From Flavobacteriaceae bacterium UBA5544 (lineage in GTDB: Bacteria; Bacteroidota; Bacteroidia; Flavobacteriales; Flavobacteriaceae), in NCBI GenBank assembly GCA_002426755.1, contig DINI01000028.1:113438-128040 (forward strand): 14,603 nucleotides of DNA. Reading direction: 5' to 3'. The position numbers and the translations under genes were made by a program. The notes beneath the pieces were generated by a model, which worked only from the letters and a program-made list of their open reading frames with translations, made no database searches and was not told where the DNA came from. Of this stretch, positions 1 to 5,856 are shown one piece after another (the first letter of the stretch is position 1; each line of letters begins with the position of its first letter).

Positions 1-825
1 AAGATATTCATCCAATTATGGCATGTAGGCCGTATGTCGCATCCAGATTTTCATAATGGAGAGTTGCCAGTCGCCCCATCAGCAATTAATCCAAATTCAA
101 AATCATTTACACCCGAAGGATTTAAAGATACGGTTACACCAAGGGAAATGACCTTGGAAGACATTAAAATAACCATCAACGATTTCAAACAAGCTGCCAA
201 AAATGCGGTGGAGGCGGGATTTGATGGTGTGGAGATTCATTCCTCCAACGGATATTTGTTTCATCAATTCTTCAACGGCACCAGCAATCATAGAAAAGAC
301 CAATATGGTGGCAGTATTGAAAACAGGGCTCGATTCTTTTTTGAAGTTTTGGATGCCATGAAGCAAGTCATTCCACAAGAAAACATTGGGGCAAGGTTCA
401 ATCCATCACTTCATAACATTTTCGGAATGACGATGGATAAAGACACCATTCCTACCTTTGATTATATCATCAAAAGGTTATCAAAAGAGTACAATTTGGC
501 GTATCTTCACCTATCGGAACCTTTTAATGATGTGTCCAATGTAGAATTTGCCGAACCCCATATCGCCAAACGTTACCGGCCCATGTATGATGGTACGCTG
601 ATGATTAATGCAGGGTTTGATAAAGACAGTGGCAATAAAGTCATTGAAAATGGGGATGCCGATTTGGTATCCTACGCTACCTTATATATTTCCAATCCCG
701 ATTTGGTAGGTCGTTTCAGGGAGAATGTAGCAACAGCACAACCTGATAAGGCGACATTCTACACTCCAGGACCGGAAGGATACACAACATACGAAGCAAA
801 AACAAGGGATTTAATTCCAAAATAA
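1..825 (+). CDS. Old yellow enzyme family NADH:flavin oxidoreductase / alkene reductase (5' end missing)
   Basis: The frame is open from base 1, so this is the C-terminal part of a longer protein; a full family member has about 360 residues and about 90 are missing. The first bases read QLWHVGRMSHPDF, a hallmark of FMN-dependent ene-reductases of the old yellow enzyme family, which reduce activated C=C bonds with NAD(P)H in the cytosol. Further family marks are AGFDGVEIHSSNGYL (the H..N pair that binds the substrate carbonyl and the following Tyr), the YGGSIENRARF block, the GARFNP strand and the C-terminal ISNPDLVGRF block. The internal ATG at 34 lies inside the barrel and is not the start. 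One oddity is that the usual FGR before ISNPDL reads YAT here, so the Arg that normally contacts the FMN phosphate is missing. The gene is followed after 21 bases by a GlcG-like gene in the same direction and is probably the first or an early gene of a detoxification operon. Confidence 0.93.
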   Translation, partial: KIFIQLWHVGRMSHPDFHNGELPVAPSAINPNSKSFTPEGFKDTVTPREMTLEDIKITINDFKQAAKNAVEAGFDGVEIHSSNGYLFHQFFNGTSNHRKDQYGGSIENRARFFFEVLDAMKQVIPQENIGARFNPSLHNIFGMTMDKDTIPTFDYIIKRLSKEYNLAYLHLSEPFNDVSNVEFAEPHIAKRYRPMYDGTLMINAGFDKDSGNKVIENGDADLVSYATLYISNPDLVGRFRENVATAQPDKATFYTPGPEGYTTYEAKTRDLIPK

Positions 826-846
826 TTTAACAAAAATTAGAATATT

Positions 847-1248
847 ATGAATATAACACTTAAACAAGCCGAAGCCATGATTGAAAAAGCAAAGGCCAAA
901 GCTGAAGAACTAAATACAAAAATGAATATCTCTGTAGTAGATGCAGGTGCTAACCAAGTTGCTTTTGTCCGCATGGATGGTGCATGGCTTGGAAGTGCCG
1001 ACATTGCATTAAAAAAAGCAAAGACCGCACGTTTCTTTGATATGAATACAGGAGAAATAGGGAAGTTGTCACAACCGGGTGAATCGCTCTATAACATTGA
1101 GCACTCCAATGGTGGATTGATTTCATTTCCAGGAGGTTTACCGATAAAAGATGCGAAAGGGACTATCATTGGCGCCATTGGTGTCAGTGGAAGTTCTGTT
1201 GAGAATGACCACAAGGTTGCAACAGCAGGCGCAGAAGCATTAAAATAA
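847..1248 (+). CDS. GlcG/HbpS family heme-binding-like protein (DUF336)
   Basis: This small 133-residue protein has the full layout of the GlcG/HbpS (DUF336) family: an N-terminal helix (residues 5-25), the strand VVDAGANQVAFVRMDGA (30-46), FPGGLPI (94-100) and IGAIGVSGSS (108-117) near the end. Members are compact alpha/beta proteins. Streptomyces HbpS binds heme and senses oxidative stress, but most members have no proven function and many sit beside oxidoreductases. There is no signal peptide, so it should be cytosolic, unlike the secreted HbpS. It lies 21 bases after the ene-reductase and 28 bases before osmC, so co-transcription is likely. I infer a helper role in redox or electrophile defence; the exact ligand cannot be read from the sequence. 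Confidence 0.88.
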   Translation: MNITLKQAEAMIEKAKAKAEELNTKMNISVVDAGANQVAFVRMDGAWLGSADIALKKAKTARFFDMNTGEIGKLSQPGESLYNIEHSNGGLISFPGGLPIKDAKGTIIGAIGVSGSSVENDHKVATAGAEALK

Positions 1249-1276
1249 AAATATAACCAATTTAAACGATAATAGT

Positions 1277-1696
1277 ATGAAATTCAATAGAACAGCAAAA
1301 GCCCACTGGGAAGGTGGCGGAAAAGACGGAAAAGGTAATTTAACTACAGAAAGTGGTGTGTTAAAAGCATCGCCTTATGCATTTAAAACGAGATTTGAGG
1401 ATGCCGTTGGTACCAATCCTGAAGAATTAATTGGAGCAGCCCATGCAGGATGCTTCACGATGCAATTAAGTTTCTTTTTAGTTGAAGAAGGCTTCACAGC
1501 AGAAACCTTGGACACCGAAGCAAAAGTATTTTTTGAGGATGGCAGCATTCCAAAAATCACCTTGGATTTGAAGGGAAAAGTTCCAGGAATGGACGAGGCA
1601 AAATTCAAGGAAATAGCGAACAAAGCAAAAGAAAATTGTCCAGTATCAAAATTGTTGAAGGCAACGATTGAACTAAACACAACTTTCGTAAAATAA
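1277..1696 (+). CDS. osmC: OsmC family peroxiredoxin (hydroperoxide reductase)
   Basis: The 139-residue protein is close in length and order to E. coli OsmC: HWEGGGKDGKG near the N terminus, TESGVLKASPYAF, GTNPEELIGAAHAGCF and ENCPVSKLLKA. OsmC proteins are cytosolic homodimers that reduce organic hydroperoxides with two active-site cysteines, here Cys59 and Cys121. The Arg at 39 and the Glu at 49/50 that help position the peroxide are also present. No residue expected for activity is missing. It sits between the GlcG-like gene and a zinc alcohol dehydrogenase (8 bases before the latter) in one operon. Together these genes would deal with lipid peroxides and the reactive carbonyls they yield. 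The OsmC rather than Ohr subfamily is favoured by the GTNPEELIGAAHA block. Confidence 0.93.
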   Translation: MKFNRTAKAHWEGGGKDGKGNLTTESGVLKASPYAFKTRFEDAVGTNPEELIGAAHAGCFTMQLSFFLVEEGFTAETLDTEAKVFFEDGSIPKITLDLKGKVPGMDEAKFKEIANKAKENCPVSKLLKATIELNTTFVK

Positions 1697-1704
1697 TAAT
1701 AAAC

Positions 1705-2760
1705 ATGAGCGAAACAATAAAAGCATTTGGTACAGAAGCTGCCAAAGACGATTTAAAAGCCATTGACATCAAGAGAAGAGATGTCGGGGAAGATGACATT
1801 AAAATTGACATCACCTACTGCGGTGTCTGCCATAGCGACATTCACACGGCCCGTAACGAATGGGGCAATTCTGTCTATCCGGTGGTTCCGGGACACGAAA
1901 TTATTGGTCGGGTTGTAGAAACAGGAAAAAATGTCTCTAAATTTAAAAAAGGAGATTTAGTGGGTGTCGGTTGTTTGGTGGATTCCTGCCAAACATGCGA
2001 TTCTTGTATGGACAACTTGGAACAGTATTGTGAAAATGGTTGGACAGGAACTTATAATAGTCAAGATAAACATCTCAAAGGACAGCAAACTTACGGTGGC
2101 TATTCAACCTCTGTGGTTGTGGACAAGAAATTTGTCCTGACAATCCCAGAGAACATTGATGAAAAAGCCGTTGCGCCCTTATTGTGCGCAGGTATTACAA
2201 CATGGTCGCCATTGCGTCATTGGAATGTAAAAAAAGGAGATAAAGTAGGAGTCGTAGGTTTAGGTGGTCTCGGACACATGGGTGTGAAATTTGCCAATGC
2301 ATTGGGTGCTCATGTGGTGATGATTACGACTTCGCCAGACAAAGCAAAAGATGCCAAGGAATTGGGAGCTCATGAAGTCTTGATTTCAAAAAATCAAGAC
2401 GACATGAAGAAACACGCAAGTAGTTTTGATTTCATACTGAACACCATTCCTGTAGGTCACGAAATGGACCCATACATTGCTCTTTTGAAGCGCGATGCTA
2501 CCATGGTGGTTGTTGGAGCTGTTGAGCCTCTGAAACCTTTCCATGGCGGAGCTATGATTATGGGACGTAAAAGAATTGCCGGTTCATTGATTGGCGGTAT
2601 CAAGGAAACCCAGGAAATGTTGGATTTCTGTGGAAAGCACAATATTGTTTCTGATATTGAGGTCATTGACATGAAAGACATTAACAAAGCTTATGAGCGT
2701 GTGATTAATTCAGACGTAAAATATAGGTTCGTGATAGATATGGCGTCATTGAAGAATTAA
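1705..2760 (+). CDS. Zinc-dependent alcohol dehydrogenase, YahK/CAD type (aldehyde reductase)
   Basis: The 351-residue medium-chain dehydrogenase has both zinc sites. The catalytic zinc site uses Cys42 (in CGVCHSD), His64 with Glu65 (PGHE) and Cys161. The structural zinc site is Cys95, Cys98, Cys101 and Cys109. The nucleotide-binding loop GLGGLGHMG is at 185-193. The strand after it ends in TTSPDKAK with no acidic residue, which fits NADPH rather than NADH. Length and motifs match the YahK/cinnamyl-alcohol-dehydrogenase branch, which mainly reduces aldehydes. It starts 8 bases after osmC, and a strong intrinsic terminator begins 22 bases after its stop, so it is the last gene of the operon. 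In this context it probably clears aldehydes formed under oxidative or electrophile stress; the substrate is inferred. Confidence 0.94.
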   Translation: MSETIKAFGTEAAKDDLKAIDIKRRDVGEDDIKIDITYCGVCHSDIHTARNEWGNSVYPVVPGHEIIGRVVETGKNVSKFKKGDLVGVGCLVDSCQTCDSCMDNLEQYCENGWTGTYNSQDKHLKGQQTYGGYSTSVVVDKKFVLTIPENIDEKAVAPLLCAGITTWSPLRHWNVKKGDKVGVVGLGGLGHMGVKFANALGAHVVMITTSPDKAKDAKELGAHEVLISKNQDDMKKHASSFDFILNTIPVGHEMDPYIALLKRDATMVVVGAVEPLKPFHGGAMIMGRKRIAGSLIGGIKETQEMLDFCGKHNIVSDIEVIDMKDINKAYERVINSDVKYRFVIDMASLKN

Positions 2761-2782
2761 TTCTAAAATGATATCATTTAAG

Positions 2783-2816
2783 GCCTCTCATTCTTCATTG
2801 AATGGGAGGCTTTTTT
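2783..2816 (+). terminator. Intrinsic terminator of the detoxification operon
   Basis: An 11-bp stem (GCCTCTCATTC with GAATGGGAGGC, one G-T wobble) closes a six-base loop and is followed directly by six T residues. It ends the four-gene operon and separates it from the agmatine genes. Confidence 0.9.
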
Positions 2817-2896
2817 GTGAATGGTCGTGTGGGACTGGCAGACTTTTTTAAGAAGACCTTACATAAAAAAGGCAAACACATATCTATATTATTTAG

Positions 2897-2904
2897 TACT
2901 TTTG
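2897..2904 (+). promoter_or_regulatory. Candidate -7 box for aguBA
   Basis: TACTTTTG fits the Bacteroidota -7 consensus TAnnTTTG and lies 25 bases before the aguB ATG. No TTG is found at the ideal -33 distance, so the call rests on one box and its position after a terminator. Confidence 0.5.
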
Positions 2905-2929
2905 TTCCTTCATTTTTTAAGTGACAATC

Positions 2930-3811
2930 ATGAAAAAGTATACCATTGCTGTGGTTCAGTTGAATTTGAACGATGTAGCAAAAAACAATTTGAAAAAATG
3001 CCTGGAATGGGTAAGAAAAGCAGCCAATCAAGGTGCGGAAGTGATTTGCTTGCCGGAATTATACAGCAGTCATTATTTCTGTCAAAGTGAGGACGTTGAA
3101 AATTTCTCCATTGCAGAACCTTTATATAGTACCTCGTTTATCGCCTTTAGCGAATTGGCAAAGGAACTTGGAGTGGTCATCATCGTGCCGTTCTTTGAAA
3201 AACGCATGGCAGGCATTTATCATAACAGTGCCTACATCATCGACACCGATGGAACCGAAGCAGGATTATATCGTAAAATGCACATTCCTGATGACCCTCA
3301 TTTCTATGAAAAATTCTATTTTACGCCGGGTGATTTAGGTTTCAAAAACAATAAAACCAAAAAAGGAAACATTGGCACACTCATATGTTGGGACCAGTGG
3401 TATCCGGAAGCGGCACGACTCACGGCGCTTAAAGGCTCTGAAGTTTTGTTTTATCCAACAGCTATTGGTTGGCATCCACAGGAAAAAGAACAATATGGCA
3501 CCAATCAATATGGAGCTTGGATGAATGTGATGAAAGGACATGCGGTTGCCAACGGTGTATATGTGGCCGCTGCAAATCGTATTGGTTTGGAAAAATATTT
3601 GCCAGAGACCAATGGTATTGAATTTTGGGGAGCCTCTTTTATTGCTGGTCCTCAAGGTGAAATTTTGGCAATGGCATCCCATGATAAAGAAGAAATTCTA
3701 ATGGCGGAAGTGGATTTGGAGTTGCAGGAAAATGTCCGTCAAAATTGGCCATTCTTCCGAGACCGTCGCATCGATGCGTTTGGAGATATCACCAAAAGAG
3801 CCATAGACTAA
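2930..3811 (+). CDS. aguB: N-carbamoylputrescine amidohydrolase
   Basis: This 293-residue enzyme of the nitrilase superfamily hydrolyses N-carbamoylputrescine to putrescine, CO2 and ammonia in the cytosol. The catalytic triad is visible: Glu43 in LPELY, Lys116 in YRKMHIP and Cys153 in ICWDQWYPEAARL. The blocks PDDPHFYEKFYFTPGD and GAWMNVMKGHAVANGVYVAAANR are typical of AguB. I place the start at the ATG at 2930. An in-frame GTG at 2921 would add three residues but is less likely, and MKKYTIAVVQ is a normal beginning for the family. The next gene, agmatine deiminase, makes its substrate, and the two overlap by one base, so the assignment is firm. A -7 box lies just upstream. Confidence 0.95.
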   Translation: MKKYTIAVVQLNLNDVAKNNLKKCLEWVRKAANQGAEVICLPELYSSHYFCQSEDVENFSIAEPLYSTSFIAFSELAKELGVVIIVPFFEKRMAGIYHNSAYIIDTDGTEAGLYRKMHIPDDPHFYEKFYFTPGDLGFKNNKTKKGNIGTLICWDQWYPEAARLTALKGSEVLFYPTAIGWHPQEKEQYGTNQYGAWMNVMKGHAVANGVYVAAANRIGLEKYLPETNGIEFWGASFIAGPQGEILAMASHDKEEILMAEVDLELQENVRQNWPFFRDRRIDAFGDITKRAID

Positions 3812-4839
3812 TGAGACGTTTTCCAGCAGAGTGGGAGGAGCAACATGGCATATTGCTGTGTTTTCCGCATAACGGGAAGGATTGGCCAGGGAAATACCAC
3901 GCCATCCAATGGGCGTTTGTGGAGTTTATTAAGAAAGTATCGCTCTGCGAACAGGTGTTTTTAGTGGTCGCCGATAAGGAACTTCAAAATAAAGTGACCG
4001 ATATGCTCGAAATGGCTACGGTCAATCTCAAAAATATTACTTTCATCACCCAAAAAACCAATAGAAGTTGGATGCGCGATTCCGGCCCTATCATCGTAAA
4101 GAATGGCAACAAGCGTGAAGCTCTTAATTTTAATTTCAATGGATGGGCCAAATATGCGAACCATCAATTGGATAAACATGTTCCGAAACGAATTTCAGAA
4201 GAACTGAACATTCCATTGACCCAAGTGGTATTCAAAGGAAAACCAGTTGTATTGGAAGGTGGTGCTTTGGAAGTCAATGGAAAAGGAACACTCATTACTT
4301 CCGAAGAATGTCTGCTCCATCCGAGCATACAGATTCGAAATGCCAATTTCACCAAAGCTGATTATGAAGCAATTTTTAAGGAATACCTAGGGGTCACCAA
4401 TACCATTTGGGTTGGTGATGGCATCATAGGCGATGATACACACGGCCATATTGATGATTTATGTCGTTTCGTCAATGAAGACACCATCGTCACAGTCGTT
4501 GAAACCAACGAAAAGCATAAAAATTACAAAGCACTTCAGGACAATTTGAAACGACTTCAAAATTCTGTTTTGGAAGATGGTAAAAAACCGAACATTGTCG
4601 TGCTGCCAATGCCAAAGGATATTCATTTTGACGGACTCACCTTACCGGCGAGTTATGCAAATTTCCTGATTCTAAATCATTGTGTTTTGGTACCGACCTT
4701 CAACGATTCCAATGACAGAAAAGCTTTGAACATTTTGGCAGGGTGTTTTCCAGATAGGGAAGTGATAGGCATCATTTGCATCGATTTTATCTGGGGATTT
4801 GGTACACTTCATTGCTTGAGCCAACAAGTTCCGAAATAG
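3811..4839 (+). CDS. aguA: Agmatine deiminase
   Basis: This 342-residue enzyme converts agmatine to N-carbamoylputrescine, the substrate of the preceding enzyme. Family marks in order are FPAEWEEQHGILLCFPHN at the start, WMRDSGP (87-93), NFNFNGWAKY (107-115), VLEGGALEVNGKGT (147-160), DDTHGHIDDLCRF (208-220) and the catalytic Cys335 in GTLHCLSQQ near the end. I start it at the ATG at 3811, whose A is also the last base of the aguB stop (TAATG); this suggests translational coupling. An upstream in-frame ATG at 3745 would add 22 residues that only mirror aguB in another frame. The usual GGGNIHC around the nucleophile reads GFGTLHC here, a change I judge tolerated because the Cys and His remain. 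No clear terminator follows. Confidence 0.95.
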   Translation: MRRFPAEWEEQHGILLCFPHNGKDWPGKYHAIQWAFVEFIKKVSLCEQVFLVVADKELQNKVTDMLEMATVNLKNITFITQKTNRSWMRDSGPIIVKNGNKREALNFNFNGWAKYANHQLDKHVPKRISEELNIPLTQVVFKGKPVVLEGGALEVNGKGTLITSEECLLHPSIQIRNANFTKADYEAIFKEYLGVTNTIWVGDGIIGDDTHGHIDDLCRFVNEDTIVTVVETNEKHKNYKALQDNLKRLQNSVLEDGKKPNIVVLPMPKDIHFDGLTLPASYANFLILNHCVLVPTFNDSNDRKALNILAGCFPDREVIGIICIDFIWGFGTLHCLSQQVPK

Positions 4840-4880
4840 AATCATTCCTCTAATTTTAGACTCAATTTACCAAAAAATCA

Positions 4881-4960
4881 AGGACATTTCATCGTTGATT
4901 TTTTACGTTCATATAATTCAGTGACCTTTTATCGTAAATTTTTTACGTTCATGTGATTTA
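4881..4960. repeat. 40-bp imperfect tandem repeat, two copies
   Basis: Bases 4881-4920 and 4921-4960 are two head-to-tail copies of one 40-bp unit with about 31 of 40 positions equal. The core ATCGT..ATTTTTTACGTTCAT is nearly unchanged. It fills most of the spacer between aguA and the dioxygenase-like gene, and ends about 25 bases before a -7 box. The 40-base period is close to four helical turns, which fits two copies of a protein-binding site; that role is inferred. Confidence 0.75.
4933..4947. promoter_or_regulatory. Palindrome CGTAAA-TTT-TTTACG, possible operator
   Basis: A perfect 6-bp inverted repeat with a three-base centre sits inside the second copy of the tandem repeat. In the first copy only the right arm (TTTACG, 4902-4907) is kept and the left arm is changed to CGTTGA. 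It could bind a dimeric regulator of the gene at 5017. There is no T-run placed as in a terminator, and the stem is too weak for one. Confidence 0.35.
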
Positions 4961-4984
4961 TAATTTAAGTAGAAGTTAATCTTT

Positions 4985-4992
4985 TAATTTTG
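4985..4992 (+). promoter_or_regulatory. Candidate -7 box for the dioxygenase-like gene
   Basis: TAATTTTG fits TAnnTTTG and lies 24 bases before the ATG at 5017, a spacing similar to that of the box before aguB. A TTG at -33 is absent. Confidence 0.5.
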
Positions 4993-5016
4993 AAATAATT
5001 ATAAATCACAGCTCCG

Positions 5017-5622
5017 ATGAAAAATCTACAAAATCTATTCTGTTTTATATGCGTTATCAGTATGTGCAGCACTCTTTCAGCTCAAGAAATCCCTTCAGAT
5101 TTTTTGGAAAGAAGTCCAATATATGACTATTCCGAGGCACAACTAAACAACACCGATAGCATTCCGGATTTTGAAACCAAGAAGGAAAAATTAATGATTA
5201 GTGGGACCATCTATCAAAGTGATGGTGTGACACCGGCCAAAGATGTCATTTTATACATTTCACAACCTGATGAAGATGGAGATTATGAACTTAAATCAAG
5301 TAATGGCAAACGTTACGTACACCATAGAGGTTGGGTAAAAACAGATGCAGATGGTCGCTATACATTTTATACATTCGTGCCTGGTAGTTTTTTGCATAAT
5401 AGAGAGTTAAAACATATACATCCAGTAATTAAAGAACCAGGAAAGCCTGAATATGACATGGAAGCATTCCTTTTTGACAATGACCCATTTTTAAGCAAAT
5501 CCTGTCGCAAGAGATTAGCAAAAAAGGGAATTGATAATATCTTAAAACTTGAAAAGAAAGAGACTATGTTCGTTGCAACCAAAGACATCGTTTTATCACA
5601 AGAGAGAACAGAGTATAAATAA
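5017..5622 (+). CDS. Secreted intradiol-dioxygenase-like protein
   Basis: The 201-residue protein starts with a signal peptide (hydrophobic residues 7-21, likely cut after Ala22), so it is exported. Residues 60-150 have the beta-sandwich pattern of intradiol ring-cleavage dioxygenases: ISGTIYQSDGVTPAKDVILY, then HRGWVKTDADGRYTFYTFVPGSF, then KHIHPVIKE. Classical members open catechol or protocatechuate rings with a ferric ion held by two Tyr and two His. The His pair is present as His133 and His135. The Tyr expected after the PG turn (PGPY in the classical enzymes) is Phe125 here, so one iron ligand seems lost; Tyr100 or Tyr90 could be the other. It may be a non-catalytic or altered relative. 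It is monocistronic, with a -7 box and tandem repeat before it and a terminator after it. I see no aromatic-degradation genes nearby. Confidence 0.75.
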   Translation: MKNLQNLFCFICVISMCSTLSAQEIPSDFLERSPIYDYSEAQLNNTDSIPDFETKKEKLMISGTIYQSDGVTPAKDVILYISQPDEDGDYELKSSNGKRYVHHRGWVKTDADGRYTFYTFVPGSFLHNRELKHIHPVIKEPGKPEYDMEAFLFDNDPFLSKSCRKRLAKKGIDNILKLEKKETMFVATKDIVLSQERTEYK

Positions 5623-5642
5623 AAACGTATTTTATTGTTTAT

Positions 5643-5669
5643 AAAAACTCACATTACGTGAGTTTTTTT
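5643..5669 (+). terminator. Intrinsic terminator after the dioxygenase-like gene
   Basis: The stem AAAAACTCAC pairs with GTGAGTTTTT around a five-base loop (ATTAC) and runs into a seven-T tract. The A-rich left arm and T-rich right arm make it possibly usable in both directions. It lies 20 bases after the stop codon. Confidence 0.85.
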
Positions 5670-5856
5670 GTTTGTAGCTGTGCAAGATCAAATCTGTAAA
5701 CCCTGTTGTGGAAGTTCCGGTTTGATTAGGTTCATGAATGTACAAATCCATTGCCTTTATATTTTATTTTTAATCACATTTATTTATTTTTTCTTCCGAT
5801 ATTTCACATTCCAATGATATCCAAAAAATAGGATTGGGTCTAACTATAGATTGTAT

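Noticed and set aside
2821..3090. Possible small + strand gene before and over aguB
   Set aside because: Most of it is a shadow of aguB in another frame, and the rest is low-complexity spacer with no recognisable pattern.
3745..3810. Upstream start for agmatine deiminase
   Set aside because: The 22 extra residues are an out-of-frame reading of the aguB end; the family starts at MRRFPAEW, which fits the TAATG overlap.
5670..5856. Possible small gene or hairpin in the spacer before the CHAT gene
   Set aside because: I see only AT-rich sequence, a weak 6-bp ATCAAA/TTTGAT pair 35-40 bases apart, and no convincing -7 box or coding frame.
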